A DNA stretch of 64,000 bases from Polyangium fumosum (GCF_005144585.1 NZ_SSMQ01000008.1:1-64000); one strand, 5' to 3'. Numbered from the stretch's first letter, positions 36,253-45,644 are shown. Translations and numbers: made by a program. The notes: generated by a model from the letters alone, not told the origin.

Positions 36253-36647
36253 AGCACGCCGCGCCCGAGCGCCCGCACTTCTCGCAGCGCGAGGCTGACC
36301 ACCTCGGAGGCCACCCTGTGGATCTCCTCGATGAGCAGCGCTGTCAGCTCGTCGCCGGCCGGCGCTCCGTGGAAGACGCGTCGACGTTGGCGATTGCCCA
36401 CCTTGTCCTCGGGGACATAGATACGATGATCGCTGCCCACGAGGTGAAGACCGACCCGCTTCTGCTCTGCGAGGTCTCCGAGGAATCGCTCCGATTCTCG
36501 ACGGGTCAGCGCATACCAGGAACCCACGGCCTCCCCGTTCTCCCCCTCGCGAAGGTAAAAGCTGTTGACGTAGATCCTCCCGTCGCTCCGGCGCGCATAC
36601 GCCGTCGGCAATCTCGGCTCGGGCATGGCAATACGTCTTGTCATCAT
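36231..36647 (-). CDS. Hypothetical protein, 138 residues
   Basis: The start at 36647 (MMTRRIAMPEPRLPT) has GAGAGGTG directly upstream; the frame opens further upstream without a good site. Visible features are a beta-rich core (GRIYVNSFYLREGENGEAVGSWYALTRRE) and a helical C-terminus (ELTALLIEEIHRVASEVVSL). The last codons are read from the remnant partner gene on the other strand, so the natural C-terminus may have been replaced when that repeat arrived. No family recognised. Confidence 0.6.
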   Translation of the reverse strand: MMTRRIAMPEPRLPTAYARRSDGRIYVNSFYLREGENGEAVGSWYALTRRESERFLGDLAEQKRVGLHLVGSDHRIYVPEDKVGNRQRRRVFHGAPAGDELTALLIEEIHRVASEVVSLALREVRALGRGVLPIRLLP

Positions 36648-36784
36648 CACCTCTCGATCGACCCGACGCGCGAGAAGGGCAGCGCGACCATGGGTTCGTC
36701 CTCCCCCTATATTCGCAGGAGGAACCATTTCGTGAGGTGTGTCGGGTCGATTTTTCCCGGCGGGAGGGAGGGCCGGGCCCGCGG

Positions 36785-38005
36785 CTACTTGGGCGGCGGG
36801 GGCTCGTCGTCGAACGGCGACCGGCAGCAGAAGGTCACGGCCTGCGCGGGGTCACGCTCGGCAGACCCGGTCGGATCGCCGCCCGTGGAGGCGCAGATGC
36901 CGGGACTGTACGCGAGGTCCGTGATGGCTTTGCCGCCGAGGGCACGGCCGGCAGGCAGGACGTTCGTGCACTGCTCGCCCGTCGAGGAGAGCGGAACCTC
37001 CGCGAACTGCGATCCACACGCGCCGTCCTGGAACAGACGCAGTGTACCCAAGCACGCGCTCCCCACCGGCGTCCCGCCGCACTCGCAGGCCGTGCAGCCA
37101 CGCGTGTCGCTCGGCTGCTCGCCGTAAAGCTCGTACCGCGCGAACGTGTAGTTGCCAGGGCACATCTCGTGGTTGCCGTCAAGGGCGACGCACTGGAGCC
37201 ACGGCAGCGGCGCGTTGTGCATGCAGCGGTACGTGGATGGGTAGAACGACGGGTCGCAGGGCTCGTCGATCTCCTTCGCCTCGCACGCGACGCCGGCGGT
37301 CTCCCAGTCCGTCGTCTTCGTGAACGCGGGCAGCGTCGAGCTGATCGGGCAAGCCTCGCTCGTCGGCCCGGGGAGCGGCGAGGCGTAGACGGACTGCGCG
37401 CACGGCTCGCCGCCGCACTGCGCGCCCGAAGGCAGCGCGTTCGCGCTCGTGCACGCGCCCTCCCAGCCGTCGGGTCCGCCGAACGGGAGCGACGACGCGT
37501 CGCCCTCGGCGCACGTGCCCGCGCGGACCTCGAGGTCCGCGGGCAGCCCGGTGCATGTGCCTTCCGACATGGCGCACGTGCAGGCCTCGCACGCCGCGGG
37601 CGGAGCGATGAGGCCCGCGAAGCGGCGGTACTTCTCGAAGAAGACGACGTCCTCGGGGAGGCCCGCGGCCTTGCGCGCCTCGTCGCAGCTCGTCGGCGCG
37701 AGGGCGCGAGGGCCGACCCACAGGAGCATCGGCGTGCGAGGCCAGCTCCCCGCGAAGTCGTCGCTCGGCTCGGGGAGGCAACGGCCGGAGCAGTAGGATT
37801 GCGGCGCTGGGGTGCCGGGATCGATGAGTTGATCGGCGTCGGTTCCGGCGTCGGCGGCGTCGGGGCCGGCGTCGGGGATGCACCATGGATCGGGCCAGAG
37901 GGCGTCAGCCTTGCAGACGAACTCGTCCACATCGTCCGGCCTACCGCATGCGGCAACAAGCGCTCCGATGGTGAGGGCGGCCGTTGCTGTAACGAAGACA
38001 CGCAT
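36785..38005 (-). CDS. Cys-rich lipoprotein with LWVGP domain
   Basis: MRVFVTATAALTIGALVAAC gives a lipoprotein signal (Cys20) followed by an Asp/Ala-rich linker. The 406-residue protein has about 30 cysteines in repeated modules; one module reads MLLWVGP, then FAGLIAPPAACEACTC and WEGAC. The same order is found in the lipoprotein at 47386. It ends with FCCRSPFDDEPPPPK. Its ATG is 2 bp after the stop of the barrel-like protein gene, so the two are cotranscribed. Likely an outer-membrane or surface protein; function unknown. Confidence 0.8.
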   Translation of the reverse strand: MRVFVTATAALTIGALVAACGRPDDVDEFVCKADALWPDPWCIPDAGPDAADAGTDADQLIDPGTPAPQSYCSGRCLPEPSDDFAGSWPRTPMLLWVGPRALAPTSCDEARKAAGLPEDVVFFEKYRRFAGLIAPPAACEACTCAMSEGTCTGLPADLEVRAGTCAEGDASSLPFGGPDGWEGACTSANALPSGAQCGGEPCAQSVYASPLPGPTSEACPISSTLPAFTKTTDWETAGVACEAKEIDEPCDPSFYPSTYRCMHNAPLPWLQCVALDGNHEMCPGNYTFARYELYGEQPSDTRGCTACECGGTPVGSACLGTLRLFQDGACGSQFAEVPLSSTGEQCTNVLPAGRALGGKAITDLAYSPGICASTGGDPTGSAERDPAQAVTFCCRSPFDDEPPPPK

Positions 38006-38007
38006 GA

Positions 38008-39237
38008 TCAGAACTCCCATCCGCCAACTACCTGGGCACCCAGCATCACCGGCGGCTGATCGACAAGAACCGTTTGACCTACAACAATCTTCTTTCCTTG
38101 CGTGAGCCCGAGTGCGTCGACGCTTGCCGTGAGCACGAAGCGATCGGCGACGTTCCACGTTGCGCCAAGACGTGCACCTGCTCCGGGGAGGAGCGACAAG
38201 GTCAACTTCTCCTCGTAACTCGCAGACTCCGCAGAGATGCTCATCACGCCGAGATGTCCGAGCACGCAACCGTAGAACCAGCGGTAGTGTCCACACGCGC
38301 TGAGCAGTCCGCCCGCCGTCATCGCGTTGATCTGCCCGCCTTGCACGCCCGACGTCAGCCACGCGGCGCGTCCTTCCACGCCGATCGACACGTACTCATT
38401 GGGCCTCAAACTACCCGCGAGCACGCCGCCCACCGCCGGGCTCCACGACGCGACGCCGAACACGACGACGGGGCCCGCCCCGATCGTCCCTCGCAAGCCG
38501 GGCTTCTTCTCCTGCCCGACCACGCCGCCGACGATCGGCTCGCGCCGCGCAGGCTCGTCCTCCCGCGGCTCCTCCACGGTGTAGGCCCGATCGACGTCTC
38601 GCCGACGCAAGAGCCGCTCCGGCGGCGGCAACGGCTTCGGAAGCTCGCGCAGCGTCAGCGTGATCGTCCTCTGCTCCCCCTTGCGCGCCGTGAAGATCAC
38701 CACCGCAGGCTCGTACCCGTCGAGCGTCGCGCGGAGTTCGTGCTCGCCCGGCGTGACGAACATCGAGAGCGCTGAAAACCCGCTCTTGTTTCGCGGCTCG
38801 CTGTCGAGCGTGAGCTTGGCGCCGACATGCGAGATCGTGACGTCGATCCACGCGACCTCGGCGCGCGCCGCGTCGTACGCCTTCAAGAACCCCTGTCGCT
38901 CGTCGGAGCTCGCGCTCGATGCGCGCTGGATCGCGTCGAGCAAGAGGTCGGCCGCATCGACGGGGCGACCCAGCTCGACGAGCAGCACGCCGAGCCGGCC
39001 TGCGATCAACGGGTCATGACGGACCGCGAGCGCCGCGGCGTAGGACCTCGCGGCTGCCGTCTTGCGGCCGGCTACGCGCGCGTCGTCTCCATCGATGACG
39101 TGGGCCGCGAACGTCGCGTGGGTCGCTGCGTCCGCGAGAGCGTCCGGCGGAACGGGAGGCGCGGCGCGTGGCTCGTCGGCGGCCGCGGGGGATGCGATGC
39201 CGACAAGCGCGATGGCCACGACGACGAGGGGACGCAT
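38008..39237 (-). CDS. TPR/PEGA-like outer-membrane beta-barrel protein
   Basis: MRPLVVVAIALVGIASPAAA gives a signal peptide; the frame opens 17 codons earlier (39288), which would place 17 extra residues before the signal. TPR-like helices (about 40-120), a PEGA-like beta domain (about 130-200, FVTPGEHELRATLDGYEP) and a C-terminal beta-strand region with alternating hydrophobic residues ending in VVGGWEF, the aromatic C-terminus typical of outer-membrane barrels. The gene lies between the sigma factor gene and the Cys-rich lipoprotein gene, all on the same strand, and may be the target of that sigma factor. Confidence 0.78.
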   Translation of the reverse strand: MRPLVVVAIALVGIASPAAADEPRAAPPVPPDALADAATHATFAAHVIDGDDARVAGRKTAAARSYAAALAVRHDPLIAGRLGVLLVELGRPVDAADLLLDAIQRASSASSDERQGFLKAYDAARAEVAWIDVTISHVGAKLTLDSEPRNKSGFSALSMFVTPGEHELRATLDGYEPAVVIFTARKGEQRTITLTLRELPKPLPPPERLLRRRDVDRAYTVEEPREDEPARREPIVGGVVGQEKKPGLRGTIGAGPVVVFGVASWSPAVGGVLAGSLRPNEYVSIGVEGRAAWLTSGVQGGQINAMTAGGLLSACGHYRWFYGCVLGHLGVMSISAESASYEEKLTLSLLPGAGARLGATWNVADRFVLTASVDALGLTQGKKIVVGQTVLVDQPPVMLGAQVVGGWEF

Positions 39238-39299
39238 CCCGCGCCAGGGTACTCCGCCGGCGCGGCGTTGAGGAGGCCGAGCGGCCATGCGACGAACCC

Positions 39300-40253
39300 C
39301 TAACGACGCCGGAATTCGAGGTCCGTGACCTTGTCGAGGAAGGGCTTCTCCGTCGTCGCGGCTGCGGCGCCACGTGCCGTCTCGACCGGCCCCGCGGGCT
39401 TCGGGCGAGCCGCGGGCGGCTTTGCGCTCTCCTTTGCGGAGGAGGGCGCGTGCGCGGGGACATCAACAGGCGGCGCAGGCGCGATCTCGATGACGGCGGG
39501 AGCACTCGCGGCGGTCGCCACATGGACCGCGGGCACGGAGAGCCCCGCCCGCGCGGTGTGCAACGACGGCGAAGGCCACGAGAGCGCCGCGATGATCCAC
39601 ACCACCAGGAACTCCCCGCCACGCCAAAAGAAGGGGAAGAGCTTGTCCAGCGCCGCGGCGCCCTCCCGTAGCTCGTCCTCTTCGCTCGCAACGCAGAACG
39701 GAAACACGACGCGCAGCTCGTCACGGCTGATCCCGCTCTCCCTCTCGACGTACGCGCGCGCGTCCTGGAGGCGCTTGCGGGAGGCTTCTTCGGTGATCTC
39801 GAGCAGCTCGGCCGCCTCCTGGTGTGACTTTTCATCGATGCAAACGAGGTAGAGCACGATGAACAGCGGCTCCGGCATCGCCTGGAGCACGAGCCCGACC
39901 TTTCGTCGCAGCTCATGCATCCGGGCGAGGCGCTCCGGGGAAGCGAGCGGCGAGAGCACCGAAACGGCGCCGTCCTCCGTCGTGAGGACGGCGTCCCGCT
40001 GCCGCGTCCGTTCCGCGCGCTTCGCGATGTTCGCGGCGATGCCGAGGACCCATGACTTCAGATCGCCTTCGTCCTCGCGATAACTCGGCACGCTCGCGAT
40101 GGCCTCCGTCATCACGACCTGCACCTCGTCTTCGAGGCTGTCGTCGTTCTCGCGGCCCTTCCGGCGGCTGGCGAGGAAGCGCTCGACGTCGGGACGCAGC
40201 TCCACGACGCGAGCCAAGAGGTCAGAATGGCGGGGGGCAGAACCAGCGCTCAT
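39300..40253 (-). CDS. ECF-like sigma factor with membrane-anchored C-terminal extension
   Basis: Residues 10-85 resemble sigma region 2 (DLKSWVLGIAANIAKRAERT as the -10 binding helix) and residues 115-172 sigma region 4 (QEAAELLEITEEASRKRLQDAR, a helix-turn-helix). ECF sigma factors usually stop there at 160-200 residues; this one continues for 140 residues with a hydrophobic helix at about 213-230 (EFLVVWIIAALSW) and a Pro/Ala/Lys-rich tail. The extension could place the sigma factor at the membrane and replace a separate anti-sigma factor, of which none is seen. It is the first gene of a run with the barrel protein and the Cys-rich lipoprotein. Confidence 0.82.
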   Translation of the reverse strand: MSAGSAPRHSDLLARVVELRPDVERFLASRRKGRENDDSLEDEVQVVMTEAIASVPSYREDEGDLKSWVLGIAANIAKRAERTRQRDAVLTTEDGAVSVLSPLASPERLARMHELRRKVGLVLQAMPEPLFIVLYLVCIDEKSHQEAAELLEITEEASRKRLQDARAYVERESGISRDELRVVFPFCVASEEDELREGAAALDKLFPFFWRGGEFLVVWIIAALSWPSPSLHTARAGLSVPAVHVATAASAPAVIEIAPAPPVDVPAHAPSSAKESAKPPAARPKPAGPVETARGAAAATTEKPFLDKVTDLEFRRR

Positions 40254-40545
40254 GACCTGTATTCACCGGAGGCGAGATTTCGTGACGTAAAAACTTCGCT
40301 CGATGTGACGATTTCGACGGACGGACGGTGCGTCCCTGGAAGGTGGGTCCATGAGAGCGAGTCACAGGAAAAAGCGTGGAGGAGAGGTCCCCGCGAGGTC
40401 CGGCTGTGTTTTTTTCCCCGGTCCCGTCTCCCGGTGCTGCCGGGTGGGTGCTCGCGAGGCGTTTGCGCACGGAGCGCGGGGACATCCTCCACTGCAAATA
40501 TCCTTGCCAAACCGAGGCGCCGCGTCAAGCGATAAATGCACAAAG
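40254..40545. other. Non-coding stretch upstream of the sigma factor
   Basis: No reading frame here has coding character. The part at 40490-40560 is less GC-rich than its surroundings (TGCACAAAGTTACAGATTTC), and a poly-T run at 40410-40416 follows a GC-rich segment. It probably holds the promoter of the minus-strand sigma gene and eroded remains of whatever followed the leader fragment at 40758. Confidence 0.4.
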
Positions 40546-40758
40546 TTACAGATTTCCAAACCGGTAGGTTTTCCCCTGGTCCCTGGGACGAACGCCGGGG
40601 GGTCCCTTGCGTCCGAGCGCTCCATCCACCACGCGCGAGCCGGTCGGGGCCTTGGGCACGGCGGCGTACGCGTCGCCCGCCCCGCATCCCATCGGCACCG
40701 TGGACACCGCCATGCACGTAGCGAGCAACGTCGCCCCGGCAAGCCGCCCCTTCCCCAT
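40546..40758 (-). pseudogene. Third copy of the cassette C lipoprotein leader (remnant)
   Basis: MGKGRLAGATLLATCMAVST follows an excellent GGAGGTGA ribosome binding site. About 39 residues align with the cassette C lipoprotein (about 80% identity, lipid Cys25 in VPMGC, ending AAVPKAPT), after which the frame continues for 31 residues without protein-like features and stops. Body, helix and Cys tip are absent. It lies 5 kb from the complete cassette and on the other strand, showing that the leader module moves or is copied separately. Confidence 0.68.
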
Positions 40759-40898
40759 GTGCTCACCTCCTGGCTTGTGGAGGGCATCCGGCGGTCGAGG
40801 TGGGGCGGAAGAGGGGAACCGCATACGCTCCGTGGATGCCGGACGTCCTCTTCGAGACGAGCGTGACAGGGGCGGACGAGCCGCGATAGGTTCGCAGA

Positions 40899-42728
40899 AT
40901 GAGAATGCTTTCGCGCCCGCTCCGTGTTCTGCCGTTGTCGCTCCTCGCGCTCCTCGGGTGCCCGGAGGATCTGGATCCACCGCCCACGGGCCCGGTCGAC
41001 CCTTGCTTCCGGCCCGCCGAGAATCTGCCCGAGCCCACGCCCCACACGCCGCGCTGGGCCTTCGAGCCCTGGATCTCGAAGGACATCTCGGACGGGCCGG
41101 ACACGTATGCCTTCGTCGCGGGCTTTCGCGAGCGCGACATCCCCGTCGGCGCCGTGGTCCTCGATAGCCCGTGGGAGACCCATTACAACACGTTCATCCC
41201 CAATCCCACGCGGTACCCCGATTTCGGCAAGATGGTGGCGGACATGCACGCGGACGGCGTGCGCGTCGTCCTGTGGATCACGAACCTCGTGAACGCCGTC
41301 TCGTACGACCTCGAAGAGGGGGGCGACGGGTACGTGGGCGCCTCGCCGAACCTCGCGGAAGGTGAAACGTGCGGATATTTCGTCGAGGACTCGTTGCGAT
41401 GGGCGTGGTGGAAAGGCACGGGCGCGGCGGTCGATTTCATGAACCCGTCGGCGCGGGCGTGGTGGCACGAGCAGCAGAATGCCGTGCTCGACATGGGCAT
41501 CGACGGCTGGAAGATCGATTTCGGCGACAGCTACGTCCGCCTCGACACGGTCACGACGGCCGCGGGGCCCGTCCCGCACCAGGAATACTCGGAGGCCTAT
41601 TACCAGGATTTCCTGGCCTACGGCGTTTCGCGGCGCGGGCCCGAGTTCGTCACGATGGTCCGCGCCTGGGACGAGTCGTACGATTTCAAGGGCCGGTTCT
41701 TCGCCCGCAAGGAGCACGCGCCCGTCGCGTGGATGGGCGACAACCGCCGCGATTGGGTGGGCCTCGAGGACGCGCTCGATCACACGTTCCGCTCGGCCGC
41801 CGCGGGGTACGTCGTCCTCGGGTCCGACATCGGCGGCTATCTCGATCGGGACGACAAGGACCTCCTCGGCGAGCAGATCCCGCTCGACCCCGTGAATTTC
41901 GCGCGCTGGACCGCGATCGGCGCGCTCTCGCCGTTCATGCAGCTCCACGGCCGCGCGAACATCACGCCCTGGACCGTGCCGCAAAATGGGACCGAGATCG
42001 TGGACATCTATCGATTCTGGTCGAAGCTCCACCACGAGCTCGTCCCCTTCTGGTACAGCCTCTCCGAGGAGGCGTATGCCGGGGCCGCGGTCCCCGTGCG
42101 GCCCGTGGGCGAAGAGGCGAGCTGGGCCGGGGATTATCGGTATGCGATCGGCGACGCCCTCTTCGTCGCGCCGCTGCTCGACGGCACGGGCAAGCGGGAC
42201 GTCGTGCTCCCGGCGGGGGTACGTTATTATGATTTCTGGTCGCCCTCGGCCGCGCCGATCGAAGGCGGGACGACGGTGCCCGTCGACTTCTCGACCGATC
42301 TGCAGAAGGTGCCGCTCTATTTCCGGTCCGGCGCGATCGTGCCGATGCACGTCGCCGACGACGTCACCGGGCTCGGCAATGCCGCGTCCGCGGGCAAGCT
42401 GACGGTGCTCGTGTTCCCGGACGCGACGTCGACGAGCTTTTCCCTGCACGACACCGATGACGTGGTCACCGTCGTGAAGGCGTCCGCGACCGCGAATGCC
42501 GCGTCCGTGTCGATTTCACGTACGCTCGTGGAGACGCTCCTCCGTGTCCGCGTGGAAGAGGAGCCGGGGAGTGTCACGGTCGCCGGCAGCGCGGCGACGA
42601 AACACGCCACGCGGGCCGCGTTCGATGCGGCCCCCTCGGGCTATTATTACGAGGCGGAGACGCGCTCGGCGTGGGTCAAGGTCCCGGCGGGCGCCGGGGA
42701 GAGCGCGATCGAGCTGAAAAACCCCTGA
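40899..42728 (+). CDS. Glycoside hydrolase family 31 lipoprotein
   Basis: The start MRMLSRPLRVLPLSLLALLG ends at Cys21, a lipoprotein signal. The catalytic GH31 domain is complete: DGWKIDFGDS carries the nucleophile Asp207 and WMGDNRRDW the acid/base Asp281, followed by the usual beta-sandwich domains (VAPLLDGTGKRDVVLPAG, KVPLYFRSGAIVPMH). The family cleaves alpha-glucosides, alpha-xylosides and sulfoquinovosides; the exact sugar cannot be told. At 609 residues it lacks the N-terminal beta domain of typical GH31 enzymes. It is divergent from the leader remnant and ends 3 bp from the VOC gene. Confidence 0.9.
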   Translation: MRMLSRPLRVLPLSLLALLGCPEDLDPPPTGPVDPCFRPAENLPEPTPHTPRWAFEPWISKDISDGPDTYAFVAGFRERDIPVGAVVLDSPWETHYNTFIPNPTRYPDFGKMVADMHADGVRVVLWITNLVNAVSYDLEEGGDGYVGASPNLAEGETCGYFVEDSLRWAWWKGTGAAVDFMNPSARAWWHEQQNAVLDMGIDGWKIDFGDSYVRLDTVTTAAGPVPHQEYSEAYYQDFLAYGVSRRGPEFVTMVRAWDESYDFKGRFFARKEHAPVAWMGDNRRDWVGLEDALDHTFRSAAAGYVVLGSDIGGYLDRDDKDLLGEQIPLDPVNFARWTAIGALSPFMQLHGRANITPWTVPQNGTEIVDIYRFWSKLHHELVPFWYSLSEEAYAGAAVPVRPVGEEASWAGDYRYAIGDALFVAPLLDGTGKRDVVLPAGVRYYDFWSPSAAPIEGGTTVPVDFSTDLQKVPLYFRSGAIVPMHVADDVTGLGNAASAGKLTVLVFPDATSTSFSLHDTDDVVTVVKASATANAASVSISRTLVETLLRVRVEEEPGSVTVAGSAATKHATRAAFDAAPSGYYYEAETRSAWVKVPAGAGESAIELKNP

Positions 42729-42731
42729 CGA

Positions 42732-43193
42732 TCAGGTCGTCTTCGGGTCGCGGAGCCGCTGGTAAAACCACCAGTGGTGGCCGCCGAGGTCCACACACTC
42801 GTATCCGCGATCCGACCAGTATTCCTCGCCGTAATCGACGGTCTCGGGCTCCTTGACGATCCTCGCGCCCGCGGCCCGGGCCCGCGCGCAGTGGGCCTCC
42901 ACGTCGTCGACGTACACCAGGATGTTCTGCGTGTTCGCGCCGCCGATCTGGCTCGGGGCCCTCATGTACGGAAACTTCTCCGGTTTGGGATGGCCCACCA
43001 TGATGAGCCCCTCGCCGTACACGAGCTCCGAATGCTCGACCGACCCGTTTTTCCCCTCGACGAGCAGCCGCACCTGGAAGCCGAAGGCGCGGCAGAGCCA
43101 GTCGATCGCGGCCCTCGAATCCTCGTAGTACAGCGAGCACGAAATGCGGGGCCAGTTCGCCGGGGCCGGCTTCGACGGTTCTTGCGTGGTCAT
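42732..43193 (-). CDS. VOC-superfamily (glyoxalase/bleomycin-resistance-like) protein
   Basis: Using the ATG at 43193 (MTTQEPSKPAPANWPR), with AAAGGAGGAGG upstream, the protein has 153 residues. It shows the paired beta-alpha-beta-beta-beta units of the VOC fold: ALYYED-type start, AIDWLCRAFGFQV, VVYGEGLIMVGH, then NILVYVDDVEAHCARARAAG and GYECVDLGGHHWWF. Typical metal ligands (His, Glu) are only partly present, so the reaction is open. Confidence 0.85.
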   Translation of the reverse strand: MTTQEPSKPAPANWPRISCSLYYEDSRAAIDWLCRAFGFQVRLLVEGKNGSVEHSELVYGEGLIMVGHPKPEKFPYMRAPSQIGGANTQNILVYVDDVEAHCARARAAGARIVKEPETVDYGEEYWSDRGYECVDLGGHHWWFYQRLRDPKTT

Positions 43194-43299
43194 CTGTTCC
43201 CTCCTCCTTTGGAGCGCGCGAGAGCTTTCCCAAGGCCCGCACATGCGTCAAGGCCGAAGGCTCGCAGAGGAGGTTTTTCCGGGAAATGGGCGGGACGGC

Positions 43300-43330
43300 G
43301 GGGAGCACGCGGGCGCGCCGCGCGCTCCCC
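43300..43330. terminator. Hairpin between minus-strand genes
   Basis: GGGGAGC (43300-43306) and GCTCCCC (43324-43330) enclose a GC-only inner part that can extend the stem. It lies just after the stop of the PPC-domain lipoprotein gene (minus strand) but has no clear U-tract, so termination strength is uncertain. Confidence 0.4.
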
Positions 43331-43341
43331 GGAGCCTCGGA

Positions 43342-44733
43342 TCACTCGATCGTGATCGAGACGTTGTAGAGCGCGCCGGAGTAGCCGTACGTCGAGTTCG
43401 TGACCTTGATGAAGTACTTCCCGGGCGCCGGGATCGGGTCGCTCGTGAAGTCCTCGTGGTAGTCCGAATCCTCGCTCTCGCCGCCGAGCGACGTGGTGCA
43501 GTCCGAGCCCAGGACCTCGACGACCGTGTCCGTCTGCGCCTCGCCCGGCGACGTGACGACGTGGATGACCTTGCCCACGTCCGCCTCCACGGCGTCGATG
43601 ACGAGCCAGTCCTGGTCGTCCTTGTCCGACAGCTTGAACGCCTCGAGCTCCGCCGGCAGCGACGCCACCTGCTGCGCCTCACCGCAGGTGTTGTTCGGCT
43701 CGGTCTCCGCCGGGACGATCTCCGTGACCGACACGTTGATGCTGTAGCCCGACGTGCCCGTGTTGTCCCAGTAGATGAAGTAGATCGGATCCGCGCCGGC
43801 CTCGACCGTGGGCGCCGCTGCGAACGTGATCAGGTCGGCGAACTTGCCGCTCGCCGGCAGCACCGCGAAGCGGGGCGACGCGTCGGGCGAGTCGGCCAGC
43901 GCCTCGACGGTGATGACCTTCCCTGCGCTCGTGGGCGTGTACTGGTAGAGCACCGTGGCGAACGGCTGATCGATCGTGCTGGTGAGGATCATGGCCGGCG
44001 TGAGCGCGGTCGGCTGGCGCGCCTCGATCTGCAAGCTCCCCTTCGCGGGCGAGAGGATCTCCTCGCCGGGCAGGCCGCTGGCGAGCGTGATGTCCGCCGT
44101 TCCGGCGGCCGCGGTCACGTCGGTGAAGACCGTGAGATCGGCGCCGTAGAGCTGCGCGTCGTCGACGCCGCCGGAGACGCCGGCCGAGCCGGAGACCGCG
44201 AGGTTCGTGTAGACGATCGGCGTGAAGAACCCGTCGCCGGTGTACGTCAGGTCGAACGGCGTCGAGAGGTCCCGCTGCTTGGCGGTCCCGACGAGGATCG
44301 AGCCCTGCGCCTGCGTGCCTTGGAACGACACTTCGAGCGGCGCATCGAGGGAGAACGCGCCCGCGTAGGTGACCTTCGTGTCGCCCTCGGTGACGTTCAC
44401 GTCGCGCGGGCCGACCGCGGCCGAGGCGTCGATCTCGATCGTCGCGACGATCGCCGTGGGGCTCGCGATCTTCTTTTCGACGATCGTGATGCCCGGCCCG
44501 AAGTCGATCGACGCGCCGTCGGTCCAGCTCGTGTTGAAGCCGCTGATCGTGACGTCCGCGCGGCGCGAGATGAACGCCTTGCCCGGCGTGATCGCGCTGA
44601 TGCTCGGGTCCGCGCTCGGCCCCTCCTCACCCGGCTGTCCCGCGGGCCCCTGCGGACCGGCATCCCCGGAGCAACCGAGCGCAAACAGCGTGACGAGAGA
44701 CAACGACAGAAGACCCACTCGGCTCATTCGCAT
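43342..44733 (-). CDS. Lipoprotein with collagen-like, IPT/TIG-like and PPC domains
   Basis: The ATG at 44733 (MRMSRVGLLSLSLVTLFALG) leads to a lipidated Cys21. A short collagen-like GPQGPAGQPGEEGPS follows, then immunoglobulin-like IPT/TIG-type strands (ISAITPGKAFISRRADVTISG), a bacterial Ig-type middle and a C-terminal pre-peptidase-C (PPC) domain with ETEPNNTCGEAQQVAS and FIKVTNSTYGYSGALYNVSI. Such proteins are surface adhesins or carriers. GAGGAG lies 9 bp before the ATG. It is transcribed alone. Confidence 0.82.
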   Translation of the reverse strand: MRMSRVGLLSLSLVTLFALGCSGDAGPQGPAGQPGEEGPSADPSISAITPGKAFISRRADVTISGFNTSWTDGASIDFGPGITIVEKKIASPTAIVATIEIDASAAVGPRDVNVTEGDTKVTYAGAFSLDAPLEVSFQGTQAQGSILVGTAKQRDLSTPFDLTYTGDGFFTPIVYTNLAVSGSAGVSGGVDDAQLYGADLTVFTDVTAAAGTADITLASGLPGEEILSPAKGSLQIEARQPTALTPAMILTSTIDQPFATVLYQYTPTSAGKVITVEALADSPDASPRFAVLPASGKFADLITFAAAPTVEAGADPIYFIYWDNTGTSGYSINVSVTEIVPAETEPNNTCGEAQQVASLPAELEAFKLSDKDDQDWLVIDAVEADVGKVIHVVTSPGEAQTDTVVEVLGSDCTTSLGGESEDSDYHEDFTSDPIPAPGKYFIKVTNSTYGYSGALYNVSITIE

Positions 44734-44948
44734 GGGAAAAAGCTCCTCAGGAAGGGGATTTGGGGCGTCGCTCGGCACGTCCGAGGTCGAGCCACCAAGG
44801 GTTGAGAGTCGGTAACGAAGTCACGGCGACGGGGGCCGCCGCCGAGCGGTCATGTTCGGCGCAAAGGGGGGCGCTTTCAACCGCTGTGCAAGATTTCCCC
44901 GGCTGGCGGGGAGCCCCCGCGAGGGACGGAATTTCGTAGCACGCGGGA

Positions 44949-45644
44949 CTACGCGGTCGCGGCGTAGCCGCGCCGACGCACGACGTCGAGCAGGATACGG
45001 CCGATCTCCACGATCTGCCCGAAGCGGCGGGGAGGCCATTCCACGTGCGGGAAGGGCGCCTGGCCCCAGAACGGCGAGGGACGCGGTGGCGGGGCGTCCC
45101 CGGGCGCGGCGGCGGCTTCGGCCGTGCCGGCGCCGAGGCGCGGCGCGAGGTGATTCGTGAGGGCCTCGCCGATGACGTTGCTGAGGTCCCGATCGTGCTG
45201 AATGCAATGAATCGTGAGGCGCTCGGCGAGCTCCGGCGTCAGGTAAATCGTGACGGGGCGCAGCGGCACGCCGCCCACGACCGTCGGCTCGGGCAGCGGC
45301 GAAGGCGCAGCAGGCTCGGGCGCGGCGACGGGCTCGACAGGCGCAGCCGCGGGCGCGGCCGGCGCTTCGACACGGGCCTCGACGGCGACGACGGCGCTCT
45401 CCGGGACGGGCGTGACGCCCTCCGGGACGGGCGTGACGTCCTCCGGGACGGGCGTGGCCTCGCTCCGCTCGGACGAGCCGAGCTGCGCCCCCAAACCCCC
45501 ACGCTCCGCTTTCGCCGGGGCGCGGCGCGCGCGCTTCGGCGCTGCTGCTGCGGCGGCGGGCGGCTCGTCTCCGCTGACAAATGCGTCGATCGATTCAGGC
45601 GACGGCGGCTTGCGGAGCGAAACCGCGACTTGCTTCTTGGCCAT
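44949..45644 (-). CDS. Ribbon-helix-helix-like partner of the ParA protein
   Basis: MAKKQVAVSLRKPPSPESID starts inside the ParA gene in another frame (50-bp overlap). The middle is a Pro/Val/Glu repeat (PVPEDVTPVPEGVTPVPES), and residues about 145-190 (VTIYLTPELAERLTIHCIQH) look like a ribbon-helix-helix DNA-binding domain of the ParG/CopG type. ParG-like proteins bind centromere sites and stimulate ParA ATPases, so this is probably the ParB-equivalent partner. No parS site is recognised with certainty. Confidence 0.68.
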   Translation of the reverse strand: MAKKQVAVSLRKPPSPESIDAFVSGDEPPAAAAAAPKRARRAPAKAERGGLGAQLGSSERSEATPVPEDVTPVPEGVTPVPESAVVAVEARVEAPAAPAAAPVEPVAAPEPAAPSPLPEPTVVGGVPLRPVTIYLTPELAERLTIHCIQHDRDLSNVIGEALTNHLAPRLGAGTAEAAAAPGDAPPPRPSPFWGQAPFPHVEWPPRRFGQIVEIGRILLDVVRRRGYAATA

